Source of the DNA: Pelecanus crispus
Taxonomy: Eukaryota > Chordata > Aves > Pelecaniformes > Pelecanidae
Assembly (NCBI RefSeq): GCF_030463565.1
Contig: NC_134643.1
Location: 167,794,491-167,858,490 of the forward strand
Direction of reading: 5' to 3'
DNA: 64,000 bases
The notes beneath the pieces are model-generated. The model ran no database searches and was not told the origin of the DNA. It was given only the letters and a program-made list of their open reading frames with translations. Each line of letters starts with the position of its first letter. The stretch's first letter is position 1. Both the position numbers and the translations under genes were made by a program. Positions 1-13,499 of the stretch are shown piece by piece.

Positions 1-46
1 GTGGTCTGGTCTTCAAGTGACCACCAGACCAAGACCACCGGACCAC
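1..46. repeat. Interleaved inverted repeat at window edge
   Basis: GTGGTC (1-6) and TGGTCTT (7-13) are matched by AAGACCA (31-37) and GACCAC (41-46). GGTCTGGT (3-10) also pairs with ACCAGACC (23-30). The right arm looks like a slipped GACCA-type repeat, and the left end is cut by the window. Confidence 0.5.
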
Positions 47-3000
47 CATTCCCATTAAGCACATGCCTGAGTGACTGGCAGATAGCCCGTGACTCCTCTG
101 TGGCATGGGAAGCCCATTCGCTGCCTCTCTCAGGGGCAGCTAGGGGAGAACAACAGGCAACAGCAAGCTACGGGCTTGTCGAGGGAATGAGAGGAGATAA
201 GAAACTATTCCTGACATAGAAAGAGCAGGATGGGGAAAGGAAAAACAGCGTTTGTCTGGGATAGGGTAGAAGATGGGCTGTGAAGGAAAAGGTCTGGTAG
301 AAGGCAGAGGAGGAAGCCATTTTCCTGCAGAAATAGCCTATTTGATTTTAATCCACCCCAGGTATTAGTCAAGGCAAGTTTTAAAACTACTGCACAGTGC
401 AGCATGATCTCCCCTGTGACCATTACCCATCCTCAAACTGTGGACGAGCTCTTTAGGTGAAGAGGGAAGCTCACCTAGTGCAAACCTGCAGAGATGTTAC
501 ATGAGGCAAACATCCAAAAAATGTAAAGAAAATGCCTCCCACCCCACGTGCTGCATTGGTTTTGCCAGTCTCCAAAGGGCAGCCCCACCTTCTGCGCCGC
601 ACTTAGAGTGCTGCTCATAACCGCTTGCTCCTGAGACACCAGAGGCAGCTGAACCACCATCAGAAGGCAATACTGAACATGGTGTCTTTTCAGTTTAAGG
701 TATCCTATCAACAAACCACCAAGTTTTTTTGAGCAGAGCCAGGCTGATACATTATCTTTTAAGCCTCTACTGCATATAGACATAAGAGTTTCATTAACTT
801 GAATTGAGTCCTACTTTAACATCTACATTGCGGAGTCTGGTTCTTCTGGTGTTTGAGATAGAAAAGGAACTGTGTCTGGTTTTGCAGCAATATAGGAGCA
901 GTTTTTGCTTTCACCTTTGAATGAAGCTCTGCTTTAGTCCCCTTTCAGCTTGACTTGATACTTTCTGGATAAATTACTCGGCACACTCATCTGTTCTTAC
1001 ATCCAGGCTATGTACTCTTTTTTAAATGCAAGGTGCCTGGAGCATCTTCAGTACTAGCATCATCACCTGGAATGATCTGGGCAGATATCATCCTGAGCTG
1101 GTGAGGGGATGAACCAGATCTTGGTTTCTTAGATTTTTCTACAAACTGTGAAGAACAAACCTATAAGCTACTTTATTATAAATGGTACGCTTACAATTTA
1201 ATAGAAGTCATAGAAAAGAGAAAAAGAAATCTATACAAGAGTCCTGACTGTTCCCCTGCCCCCTCCTGATCAGTACCAGCCTCCCACTTTTATATTGCTC
1301 CATGCTGTAATAACCTTCCCCCTTTGCATGTCCTCTGTGCATATGTACTTGCAATTTTCTCCTGCCCTCAACTCCTGCTGCTCCTCTGCATGTCTGCCAT
1401 GCTGATTGCTATAGGGCCATAACTGCTGTCAGGTTCATCCCTAACCTGGTATCATATGGTGTGACATTAGCCAAAGACAGTAATCACGGTTGCTGTGGAG
1501 TTGTGAGCATCCATTCAACTCTCCCTTCACCCCACTACAATTCAGGCTCAGCTGAGCAAGGGGAAAAAAGGGAAAGACTATAAAAATATTATCAAGAAAC
1601 TGCTACCAGCTGGCATGACAGTCATGTCCAACAGCAGAACATGATCCTTGTATTTTAAGATTTACATCACCACAGATAGGGACAACAGTTCAGTCATATT
1701 CATATTTTACTAATTTTTTTACATGTCTAAGAGTTATATTTGGTTTTAGCTTTAATTTTAAATGTTCTTGTAGGTTTTTCAGAACTGCTACAATGCAAAG
1801 GATTGCTATTCCTTCAAACAACCTCTAATATGTTTGTCTTAAGGAGAAAGAACTAACCATGTTCAAGGAGTAAAAGACAGGCCTATATACGCAATCTGCT
1901 ATGGGTAGGGCACCAGTCCTTAAATAAGTATCATACTGTAATCATTTACTGCTTATGTTTGTAATGTTCTCACAAGATTAGAGCATTATTACATCCATAG
2001 AACAGCCACAGAGACATAAAGTCAAAATTTGTATTTTACTGTTCTCAGCAAAGGCCCAGATCCATACCTCTATCCTCAGCACCTGCCTGTGCAGATGGGC
2101 AGGAGGAAACAATGTACTAGAAGAGGACAAGAGTGGCTTTTTCTCAGCAAGGATAGAATTTCTCTGGTGCCTAATTCCCAGCAATAATTAAAATAAAAAT
2201 GACAGTTCCTAAAATAATTCCTTCCATAAGGTAACTGACAGTAATTGCTCTTGTAAAGCAAACAGTAAGGCTTAGGAGTACCACGGTGTGTACCATCTTG
2301 CATGTGTTCTGCTCTCGTCCTCAGGCTGATCTTTGGGATCTCTGCAGAGCGTGAGAGCAAGGGCTCTGGGGATTTACAACAGGTCTGTTTAAGGCAACAG
2401 ATCCACCTCTGGAAGTGTAGGAGGTAACATTTTAACCCCTTGGGCAGATCCACCAGCTTCATCCCCACAAAAGGCTTAGCTGTCAGAAAGCAGGACTAGA
2501 AGGAGGAGGCTATAGGCTCGACAAAATGTCAGAGAGCAAAACACTGTCCTCCACCTGTCTATACCAAGTCACCATCCAATGGCCAGGAAAAACGGTGGGA
2601 AACCTTTTTAGACAAACACAGGAAAAAGCCATTCAAGGAGAAACCCAGCTGGTGCCAGCAGCATGACAGTGGCTCAGGGACTTCATGACTGTGCCAGTGA
2701 AGAAGGGGGCAAAAGTAGTTTCATCAGGTGTACAACATATGCACCTCATTGTATCCCCACCTCTAAGGAGGCAGAAATATCTATTTTTAGGATGCTTAAA
2801 GAGCCCAGCAGATAGTATAAGCCTACCCAAGCAAGTAGCCTGGAATTACTACAGGCCTGTATGTGTGTCATGCATGGGAGTCCATGAGGGACAGTGAAAA
2901 GAGGAGGGGAGGAAAATCCATCTCAACTTTGATGAGACTCCCACCTTTTCTGAATGAATATGATACACACACACCTTCCTTTTCCTTTTTCAGTATTGTT

Positions 3001-4464
3001 TCCTTTTTTCTCTGGCAGCCTGTGCTCTGGGATACCTCTGCAGACCCCACAAAGAGCAGGAGATATGAATCCACATGCCCAGCACAGCTGTGGGGAGGGA
3101 AGGCACTGCACATAAAGACTTTGTAGAGCAACCCACAAAACCAAGTCAGCTGCTTACATTTGGTTTAGAAGTGTTACCATACAAGGATGGACATACAAAA
3201 TGCTCTTTGGTCTTGCAGCAGTGGTTGGAGGAGAAGAAGCTTCTGCCAGTTTATCAACTGTGTCCATTCCCAAGGAGTAAACCTCAGCCTCAGTTAAACA
3301 TACCATTATTTAAGCACTTTATTTAAAAACTATGACTGCCAGTAACCTTTATTTCTGTATATGTACAAATCCAATGCAAATAGCCAGCTAGAATATCCCC
3401 ACAGATCCATCAGCAGATTTCCACTTTATAAAACTGTCTACCACCATTAACCTCAGTGGCTGCTCATGGGTTTGCATATGCAAACCTTGAAGAACGGATA
3501 CAAGGATGACTTAACTTGCAAGAAAGCACATGCACTAGGCTGAGAGCATGAAGCAGGGGATCAGGCATTAGCCACAAATTACACTGAAATTTTGAATCTG
3601 TTATATAAAGCCTTCCCAAATTCTTGCGATATCTTGGGCCAGCATCACAGGGATGGTGGCAACACCAAAATAAATCATGTTTTTTTATAGTAGAAGGAAA
3701 TGAGGGTGTTAGGGGTTTCTGAATTTTACACAAATCCGCCAGCAGAGGTACAGTAGACAATCACACCAGTTTGCAGCTTTGATTCTCATTACTGCATGCC
3801 ACAACCATGGCAGAAGGTATAGTTCCTACTGCTCTTCAAAAGTGACTTGAGCAGGCTTAAGAAAGCAGTTCGTTTAACTTGCTCTCCTGGTCACTTGGGC
3901 AATTTCTCACCAGAGATACAGAAACATGGGAGCAGCAGCAAAGGCCAAACAGCTGCCTTTGTACCACCGTGTTTCTCCTCCGCTACCCACAGCGGGGCTG
4001 AACTGAGTACATTAACAGCAGTGGCCTGGCTCATCCCAAAACCAGCGGAGCTGACAAATGGTACAAATGCAGAGGTAGAAAACTTCTGCAAGAGTCACCA
4101 GTGCAAACTAAAACTCCTCATCCTGAGCAATTGAAGGCACCTGATTTTCAAGCTGGCTCTGGCACCTTGGCTCCAGAGAGAGCTGGGGGTTCAGGGGTGT
4201 CCCTGTGCCTCACTTTTCTTGTCAGCTCCATCCAGTGCTCAAGGTGACCTTCTTCTGCCTGGCTATGGCTACGTGTTGGATATGAGGGCCTGGACTTTAG
4301 GCACAGAGATGCTGGCATTTTGGGAGAGCACTGCAGAAGGCTGATACACAGAGCCAGGAAAGGCAGCACGTGGGGATGTGCCCGAGCTTGCCACTCCTTG
4401 GGGGTTCCCCCTGACAGTGATGTCCCCTTGGCCCTTCCTTTTTTGTGTCATGGAGAAACAAGCC
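47..4464. other. Non-coding, intergenic
   Basis: No gene or recognisable transposon is seen. The longest open frame (2076-2468 minus, 130 codons) has no domain signature and overlaps another frame of similar quality. The one notable site is the palindrome at 3469-3486. Confidence 0.6.
3469..3486. promoter_or_regulatory. 18-bp palindrome of two octamer-like half sites
   Basis: GGTTTGCATATGCAAACC is a perfect palindrome. Each half contains ATGCAAA, seven of the eight bases of the POU/octamer site ATGCAAAT, placed head to head with no spacer. The geometry suits binding of a POU-protein dimer. A regulatory role is inferred from the motif alone. Confidence 0.4.
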
Positions 4465-4710
4465 TGTGGCAGGGAAACATTTTCTTTCCCCCTCCTGCCT
4501 CAAAAAGAAGTCCAACAACAGCAAAATCTTTTCCTTACGTGAGTCTCGGGCGTGATTGCTAGCAAGTGTGCACGTGGAAAACGTGGGGGTTTTATGCCAT
4601 GGGGGGTCTTCTCTGGGAGGGGACGACATCGCTGTGCAGCTCAGCCGAGGTCAGGGGTGTCCTGTCACCCACCAGCACAAGGGGGAGGGACAATCTGGCT
4701 GTGAGCCCAG

Positions 4711-4716
4711 TATAAA
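4711..4716 (+). promoter_or_regulatory. LTR TATA box
   Basis: TATAAA sits within AGTATAAAGCCGG, about 246 bp into the LTR, where a retroviral U3 promoter is expected. Present activity is unknown. Confidence 0.6.
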
Positions 4717-4741
4717 GCCGGGTCGGTGCTGCTGATTCACC

Positions 4742-4747
4742 AATAAA
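4742..4747 (+). terminator. LTR poly(A) signal
   Basis: AATAAA lies 31 bp after the start of the TATA box in CCAATAAATCAG. It is followed by a short GT-rich stretch (4769-4781) consistent with a downstream element in U5. Confidence 0.6.
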
Positions 4748-4855
4748 TCAGTGCTGGGCAAGTAAGAATGCTTGTTCTGGTCCTGGAGCTGACCGACCCT
4801 CCCATCTAACCAGAGAGAGTCACTTTATCTCCCCCTAATTATTTCCCCTGCCACA

Positions 4856-7800
4856 TTTTATCCTCTTAGACTTACAAGCTCTTTGGGGCAGATGTCTTAG
4901 TGAGTATTTGCACAGCAGGATCTGAATCCCGAATGGGCCCTCCTGGCATTATGAAAATTCAATTAAGGGCTTCAGCCATAAAAATGTAAACGATGTAGCA
5001 ACTTATCATTTGTGCATGTAGAGACACATAAACACACGTATGCAGATACACATGCCCGGGGAAGCAGCGCCTAATGCAAAAATATAACTCTCTTAAAATA
5101 GCAGTGCTATGCTGTGTTTAAGCCCCTTCCTTTGGATATGACTATATATTTTACTTGTTCCTTTTCTGTCCTGTAGAATAAAAATAGCATGACACCGGGT
5201 GTGGAAGTTGGCTGAACAGAAATCACTTTTCAGGACAAAAAGCAATTGCTACAAAAGTAATTGCAGCAATACACAAAATCTTCTGAAGCAGTTTTCTAAA
5301 GTTTGTGGTGACATACTGGGTTAAATAAACATTATAATTTTTCAGATATAATTTTCTGCTTTATACAAATTAATAAGGTTTTACTACTGATTCGAAGACC
5401 AGTCTCTAAGTATGCTGTTTTATTTATATTTAATATCAGTAGCACCTGGCTATTTAGCTTCTTTTTTTGTGCCATGGAAACAAGCTGTATTTGCCTGTGT
5501 GAGAAATTATAATGTTCTGTACTAAAATGGATTTGGATGTGTGTTCAAGGATAGGTTATTCAAGTCTCGGGTATTTGTTTGTGTAAATTTTGATGTAAAT
5601 TTTGCTGTTAAGATGTTGATATTTCAAGACGATTGTGTGGTGGCTCATTTGTGCACTGCAAAATTGAGTGTGGCTCACTGTCCAAGCAGTTTAGGCTTAT
5701 TCAGGTACTTAGAATAAAAAGAACATTCCCAACTAACTTGTTTTAAATACACATATTACATCACACTAAGCTGTATCACCCTCTTGAGGCTACTATTTTT
5801 GCCCCACTTACTATAAAGGAACTGTTTTTTTCTCCTCTGAAAAAAATAGAAGTGTCGCTCTCATCCCTTTTTGTTTTATTTTAAATTTTCTTTTTTTCTT
5901 AGCAGTCACTCTGGGAAAAACTTCCTCGGCTAACTTCAGATAATATATAGGTCTAGCTCTGAGATAGCTGTCTAGGGTGTTTTTATAGTCAGCAGGGAGA
6001 AATGGGAGCTTGGAGGGTCCAATTATTCCCCCCAAAGTGGGCCAGATGAACTGTGCTTTACAAGTGCCTGCACAGGGAGTCACTGGTGTCCAAACTTCTG
6101 ACTTCAACACCCAGGCTTTGGCATGACGGACCTGGTTCACTGTGTCTCATCTATAGGTTGATTTTTATTTCTATATTAAAAGTTTGGCAAAAAGAGGTGT
6201 AGGTTTTGATTTTATGACAGTTTTTTAAAGTATATCTGCAGGGCACTTTAGTGAATTTTTGCAATGTCCTCTGGATCATCATTATCTTCAGGTAACCTAG
6301 TTTAAGAAGTCTGGATTATATTCATGTGCCTTGCTAAATGAGAGGCTACAGTTATGCAGAAAAGAAAAATATAGAATATCCTATATGTCTCCTCTATATG
6401 TATTCTAGATATCAAGAGAATATATAATAAAACACATGGAATTGTGAAGAAATAAAAATAAGTGTAAAAGCTTTTAAGGACAAGACCCAGCTCAAATATG
6501 CGGTACATGAGAGTTGGGATGCCCTATGCTCTGCCCCCATCCCCAGTCCTCAGGGAGCTGCCCACCCTCCCTGCACGCACCCGTGGGGGAACACACCCCA
6601 TTTAAGGGGTTGATTCACTTGTGCGAGCCAGGTGCTGATGGGACCCCACTGTGTCAGGGAGTGCAGGGCAGGCCAAGGGAGGGGGCTGGCTACTGTGCAG
6701 ATTTGTGCTAGGATTTGGCTTTGAGCATCAGTGAATAGCAAGAAAGGAACTGGGAAGGATGACAGGAGCCCTTTCTAGCACTAGGAAGAAAGAGTCTGGT
6801 GAGTTACAAGGAAAAAAAAAAGTGAGCTTACTGGATTCGAAAAAAGTATGAAAAGTTATAAACAAAATATAAATAATATCGGCAGAGAGCCATCACAAGG
6901 GAAGAAGAGAAAGACTCCGGTGTGTCAACATAGGTGCAGGTACACACACACACACGCGGAGTTAAAAGCCAGAGAAGCTGTTCAGAGGGGTGGCTTATGC
7001 CCGAGACCGGTTTGTGCACATTTGAAGTATCACTGCTCTCTACCTCTGCAAACTTTCTGAGTTTGCTGGAGAACTTTTCTAAATGTCCCTTGCAGGAGCT
7101 TGTCCAAAAAGGATTTCTCATTAGACCCCTTTAATTTGCCATAGCTCTGAGATGGGACACACTGTGACTGATGCCCTAAATGGGGTATTAAAAAAATATT
7201 AAGGAAATTCAGCAGTACAATTTATGGGAGATTCCTCCCTGTAATATAACCAAACTATTAAATTTCTTCATGAAACTTCTGAAGCACATAATTTTCAGCA
7301 GCGGAATTGAGGGACTGCCAAGTGCCTGAGAAATATAGGTGACGGGGAGATTAAAGTGAGTGGCAGCCCACAGGATGACAGCTGCTGGAGAGATATCTTC
7401 ACCACCTGTGGAACCTGCTCCCGAACCGACAAGCGTTAATGCTCCTTCCTAATACTTAGTAATCTCTAAGCTACATGTGTAGTTAAAAACTGACACGGCT
7501 GAAAATTTGTATCAGTTGCACCCAAGCAATGCCCACATCAAAGGATACGATGCAAAAATATCCTCCATTTACGCAAGGATAATACAACATAACGGCTTAA
7601 ACAAACATTGTGAGATGAACACGGAGGAGAGAGCTATAGAGGGATGTATGTGACTTATTCCTCATGTCATGAAGCCTTCACTGTGTCTTGTTGATCCAGC
7701 TGTTTTTACACTGTCCGTTCAACATTACCTTTGTCCTTTAAAATTTAGACACATAGCTACCAACCACAGCAATAAATTAGGAGGAGATTAGAGAGACCCT

Positions 7801-8398
7801 TATCTACTCACAGGATCCATTTTCAAATAATCTGCCCTAGCTCTTCATAATCTAAGTTTATTCAGACACCCAAAAGAGCTGATAAATACAGGTCATTCTG
7901 TCATTCTGATAAATTTTCTCATCTCGCTTACAGTGTTTTTTCCCTAAGAGAATCATGCTTTTCCTCCACTCTGGGGACTCCTGTGAGATCACAAGGTGTA
8001 GAGACCTTTTGCAATCCAGCCCAGTAGATCACGGGGTTCATTGCAACCACAAAATGAAATCCATAATCTCTGGATGGGACCTAACATGTGCCTACAGCTC
8101 AGAAGGTGGAAAATCAGTGGCCAAAATGTTAAGTCCCTCCATTTGCCAGAGGAGAAAGGCAGGTACCCTTGAAGTCTGGGGGAGGAAGGGCCCTCTCTTT
8201 ATCCATCCACAGCTCTGACCCATGGTCCGAGCTCATCTACTTGGTCCTACCTCCAGTTAGTGGAAGGAGGCAGGCATGCCCAAAGGGATTTTTTTTCCTC
8301 CTAAGCAAGCTGAAGGCTGGCATGAAGCACCCATGGAGTCTCATTTCCAGGCATCTGGACATCCACAGGTTACACATCTGCACGCAGACAACACTGGG
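4856..8398. other. Non-coding, AT-rich intergenic
   Basis: No gene is seen. The stretch at 5300-6450 is AT-rich; a GC-richer patch is at 6520-6700. A near-tandem TGTAAATTTTG pair occurs around 5583-5607. Open frames are all below 110 codons and without family signatures. Confidence 0.6.
6942..6955. repeat. (AC)7 microsatellite
   Basis: Seven AC units followed by GCGG. Confidence 0.9.
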
Positions 8399-8565
8399 GA
8401 ATCATAGAGTGGTTTGGGTTGGAAGGGACGATCAAAGATCATCAAGTCCAACATCTTCCACTAGATTAGGTTGCTCAAAGCCCCATACAACCTGACCTTG
8501 AACACTTCCAGGGACAGGGCATCCACAGGTTCTCTGGGCAACCTGTTCCAGTGTATTATACATAC
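8399..8565 (-). mobile_element. CR1 LINE 3'-end fragment
   Basis: Read on the plus strand it begins AATCATAGAGTGGTTTGGGT, TGGAAGGGAC..., then ATCATCAAGTCCAAC..., and continues GGGCATCCACAGG...GGCAACCTGTTCCAGTG. This is the reverse complement of the avian CR1 ORF2 C-terminus and 3' UTR. The copy is strongly 5'-truncated and diverged from the young CR1s elsewhere in the window. Confidence 0.88.
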
Positions 8566-11500
8566 AGGGAAGCTAAGCTGGAGGTGACTACATCACCCTC
8601 AAAACATACTGGAAAGCCCAGACCTTGGGCTCAGTCTGGTGAGACCAAGGGCATTTCAGCCTGAGTATCTCTTGCAAACAGCCATAGCTCACAGTCCATG
8701 CAGGGGGACAGGGTCTGCATTGTCACCCTGCCGTTCCCAGCTGCTGTGACAACCACCAGCCACTCCCTACCAGCTTCTTCATCTCTCCCTTCCCACCAGA
8801 AGTCATACACTGGGAACGTCTTCTTTTTCCCTGGAGCCCCTCATTTTCAGGTTTGCCTTCATCATTCGCTTGCATACCCATGTGATCCTTTTTACTTCCA
8901 TTTTAAGATGAAGATTTACTTATTGTTCAGCTTTCATTTCTAAGGCAGTGGTCATTTGTCACAGAGTATGTATCGCTATAAATATTACCATGTGGTTGTC
9001 ACCCTCACTTCTCTGGTAGAGGGTTTTCTGACACAGACTAATGACACTGGGGCTGACTAGGGCCACCACTGCCAGCTCTTGCCTCACCACTGAGACAGTG
9101 TATTTGAGTATAACTACTGACTCAGTGGCAAGGTCAATGGAAAGAAGACCAGAACACTGATGAATACTGATCCAGGACAGCTCCCAGCTAGTGCCAGCAT
9201 CTTCTTTCATCCCTTTAAATAGCTTCAACAGGACCTGTTCCTCGCACATGCTTTGCAATTATCGGTGGCACTGGTTATTAGAAGATGTGCTTCCCAGGCA
9301 TGTAGAAAGTACCATGCCAAAAGCACCCCTCGGAGCAAGAGAGTTTATTTACCTTATTGGAGGTGGAGGAATGTTTTCTTAAATCTGGCTGCAGCTGTCA
9401 TAGGATAATTAATGTACATATCTTGTATCCATGACTATTATTTGAATAAGCACCTGTGTCTGCCCCCCAAAATTGCACATCAGTTACACAGAATTGTCAC
9501 CAAGAGATAAATGAATCCTATCTTTAAATTCATGATTCATGTGCTACCCTTGAAAACCAAATGCTAAGTTTAATTAGCTCCTGGACTAATTGTTTAATTT
9601 TATTTAGAAAAAAAAATCCTCTAAAGCATTCCTAGCCAAGCATTTGGGAGACTACTGCTCATCTGAAAGGTATTATTAATACCAGCAGAAGATAAAGTCA
9701 ACAGCAGATCCAGTGCCTGGGCACACAGCCTCCCTCCGGCACAACACTGGAGTACCATGGCCAGGCTTACTAATGCTTACTGCAACAAGGAGATCAGATG
9801 GTTCTTCTTTTGGTGAGAAACTGAACTTGGGGGTTGACCAAAAGGGTCACAATAAACACATTAGGACAAACTGATATTGGGTTCACTGGTATGGACTCAA
9901 ACACTCAGGTAAGTATGAGTGAGCAGCATGATTCTGCTCAAACAAGAAAATCTGTGGTCTAAACAGAGGCTAAAACTACACTGATGTAAATATAGAAGAC
10001 AGGCCATATTTAAACCTGGTCCCACCATTGGTGAGATTTATTTAAATGCTTTAGAGAACTGGAATTTAGGTAAATACCTCCATGTATATTACATAGGTAA
10101 GAATTTTAACATGGAGCTTTTTCAGCCAGTAATGCTTTTCAGATTGATAATTCTGATAAACACTATTAAATAATGACTAAACGGTAAAGACAGTACATTT
10201 ATTGAATGCTTTTTCATATCAACCCCAACAGGACTTAAGAGTTGTCAGGGCTTAGTGAGCCTGAACATTTAAGTAGTCTGAAGGAAAAAAGAGGCCAGAG
10301 TCAAGTCTGCATGCTCAAACCAGGAATGAATACCTAAGTATACTGGAAAAGGTAATATTTATCTGTTTTTTAAATTAATTGTAACTTTAATTAGTATTTC
10401 AGTTCTCTGCAAACTCACAAAATGGAGTTTTGTTCACTGCAGGCTCTTTTCGAGGTGTTGGGCACCTCTGGTGACAGCTACAGATTTTCTCCCTTCTGAC
10501 CTGAACCTTTGGGCTGAAACGTGAGCTGTGGCTCTCTCTGTAGTGACTAGAGGGTAACCCCCTGCAGCCCCTCAAACTTCACCTGACTCCAGGAGCTGGG
10601 GCTGAGAAGCAACCAGCTAACCTCTGGTTCCCAGGATCCCCCCCTAAGACTAGAGGGAGTGTCCTGCACTCAGGTCAGTGCAGAGGTGATGGATGATGTC
10701 TATGCCTGACAGTATCAGGGCGAGACACTATACCACTGGCCTGCAGAAAAGCAGAAAACATCCTCCACTAGTGTTGTGAAATAAGCTGGCCCTCAGATAC
10801 AATTGCCATCTATGCAACGCTTAAGGAAAGCTGCCATTTATATACCTAATCCAAACTACTTCCTGTTGGGCTTGCACAAACACTGCCAGCAGAGCTGCAT
10901 GAAGCCTCAGAGCAAGATGGGGAGCATAATAGTTCTCAGCAGTGTGTTTCTTGCAGTCTGTAACATACATTAACAGACAAGGAAAGTCAGTGAATTCATG
11001 CATCCACCATAAAAGCCTGGTCTCACTGCTAGCTTGTTTTACTGGGAGCACTTTTTGTCAATCCCTCTAATTAAAGACTCCGGCCCCAGTCCTGAGCTGC
11101 ACCCTACGCACCCCAACAGTTTTGAGGGCTGCAAAGTTCAACTTGCGCATGCAACCACCAGGTAAGTGTTTATTTGCTGCATGTTGTGTAGTTATACAAC
11201 CTGCACATTTATATCAAGCTCCTAATATTTAAAACAGAAAAATGAGTTCAAGATCCCTTTCAAAAAGCAAGCAGGACAACAAAGCAAAGCAGAGAAAAAA
11301 AAGCAAAGCCACCCTGTGCCACACCGTGTGCAAGGAGCCCTGAACTTGCACGGTGCATGAGCTGGCGCATTTTTATCCCATGGGATGTTCAGCTACAGAT
11401 TGCACTCTGCCATTTGTGAATAGCCTTTACCTCTCAGCTCTTTGGGCCAGAGGAAATTATTTAGGTGGCATCTAACCCAAAGCCAAGGGATTTTAGCTCA

Positions 11501-13499
11501 AGGTGCAGTCCTTGTCTGAAAGATGGGGAATATCTCCAAGAAATTACTGAAATAATTAAGAAGGAAACAACAAAATATCCCCAGCTCCAGCTCCTTCTGC
11601 CAATCTGCTCCTCACTGTCATTCCCATCCTCTCCCTGTGCTCTTCCTTCTCATGCCACAAGTACTTTGAACATTTATTTAGCCCAAATACCAAAGAATCA
11701 GAACATAACAACATGAGCGGGAACACCAGTATTTTTCTGATCAGTAATTCAGTTCCTTGGATTGTCAGGGTAAACTACACAGCCTTGGAGAGTATTCATC
11801 CACTTGGGAATTGGATTACAGCCTCATAAAACAGCACAGTGCTCCTATTATCACCTAAATAAAGCTGCCATAATTCTGGAAAAAATAGGTGGAAATAGTC
11901 AGTCACCGAGTATCCAGACTTGAAGTGAAGAATAATGAACTGACATACAGTTCTTAAGAAATTCTTCACAAGGAGGCAGATTTAATGCCCTGAAAGCTCG
12001 GCTTTTACACACACAAAAACATACACTCATCTTTTTTATCACCGTCTTATCTAAAGCACTGAGAGCTCTGTAAAGACAGGATCCAGGTGCAACGCTTTCT
12101 GAATAGCTGATGATGACAATGCATCCACTGTGTTATCCTCTCTCGCAAGAGGATGCCTGAGAAGTTTCTCAGCATTTATAAGCTAGACAAGGAGCTGGTT
12201 TGGTTGCAGCTGCCCAAGATTGTACCTGTCTCAATACAAAATCCTGGCTGATTAAAAACTTCTCACTGTAGGTTTCAGCAGCTTGTGGTGGCAAAACAAG
12301 CTGGTAAAGATAAGTTCTTCCATGTCGGCTGGACCCTGTTCTGACTCCATTGCTGAGCCACCACGAGCTTTGAGCAAGTCATTTGAACTTCTTTGTATAT
12401 GTTTAAAAGGGGACAGGCTCATCTTTGCGAAAATCTTTGGGCAAGTCCCTATAGACAGTGATGTGTAAGTGTGATGTGCTGTCACTATATTTTCTCCTCT
12501 GGATATAGGGGTGGAACTGTTCACCCCATAGTTGCCGCAGGGGACCAGGCATTTGCAAAATAAGGATGCACAACCCATTTAAAAGGCCTGTTAGCAAAAA
12601 GACCAGCTCCTTTTCTTTTCTGGAAATGCTCACACAGCTGTTTCACAAGGATCATCAGTTAAGACCTACTTTCAGGACCATGTCAGCGTGGAAAAATAGT
12701 ATCACTTAAGGCCTAGCATCACTGCTCCCAAGCTCCTATCTCCAGCATCTAAGGGCTTGGGAATAGGCAGGCTCCCTCACAAGGACCAGCTTGGCCTGTG
12801 CACAGGCACCAAGAGGGGACACATCCTCTCCTGCCTCCCTCTGCCCTCTTCCCGCTCCCAGCCCTTTCCTCCCACTGCTTGCCTTGTGCCAGTGAGTGGC
12901 AGACCCTCTGAGCCACTTTCCCTCACATAATTGCAGAAAACTACCTCAGAAAAAACCTCAACCTGTGTAGTTCCCTGCTGTTGGAGTCAATTGAAGGAGC
13001 TCACCCAGGAGTCTGAATAAGAGCCGAGCCTGCACAAGCTGGTAGGGAGTACAGGGAGAGGAGTGGAGACAAGCAGTGGAGAAGGGAAAGGGCTAAAACC
13101 TCTCCCCATCAGCATCAAAAAGCAAGGAGGAGCCATGAAATTGGCCCGTCTGTCTGCAGAGAGGGATGCAAGTGAGCTCAGACAGTCACCAGGCAAAGAA
13201 TGGGGACTTCTGCTGTACACAAGAAGGCGGCGTCACTCCTGCAGGCAGCATTGTTGGGGTCGGTACCAGACCACTGTGTCCACTTTGGGTGCCCACACTT
13301 CAGACAGATGTTAAATGCAGTTACAGGAGCAAAGGTACTGAGAAACCCCTGATGTTCAACCTGTTCAGATTAACAAGAAGGGGCTATGTTGGGTTAGTCC
13401 TATTTTAGGTGTAGCTTCATGATGAAATCACTGCTAATAGAAAATTCTTTAATCCAACAAGCAAGCAAAACAAGCACAGCCTCTGGGCAGGAAACAGAA
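8566..13499. other. Non-coding intergenic
   Basis: No gene or clear transposon. An imperfect tight hairpin lies at 11178-11205 and a 7-bp stem (ATCCTCT/AGAGGAT) at 12135-12154. Confidence 0.55.
11178..11205. repeat. Imperfect tight hairpin
   Basis: Arms 11178-11190 and 11193-11205 pair at 12 of 13 positions (one G-T wobble, one T-C mismatch) around a 2-nt centre. It resembles a decayed version of the perfect hairpins further right. Confidence 0.45.

Larger units (their letters stand above)
4465..4855 (+). mobile_element. Solo LTR of an endogenous retrovirus-like element
   Basis: The segment starts TGTGGCAGGGAAA and ends TTTCCCCTGCCACA, an inverted terminal repeat matching over 13 bases with one G indel, with TG...CA ends as LTRs require. 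Inside, in the plus orientation, are a TATA box (4711-4716) and an AATAAA signal (4742-4747) about 30 bp further on, giving a U3 of about 250 bp, a very short R and a U5 of about 100 bp. No primer-binding site or gag/pol/env remnant follows, so it is a solo LTR at 391 bp. I see no target-site duplication (AGCC before, TTTT after), so the site is old or one boundary is off. The family is not identified. Confidence 0.72.

Noticed and set aside
4856..8398. Internal region or second LTR to the right of the solo LTR
   Set aside because: No primer-binding site follows 4855, no gag/pol/env remnant and no second copy of the LTR ends.
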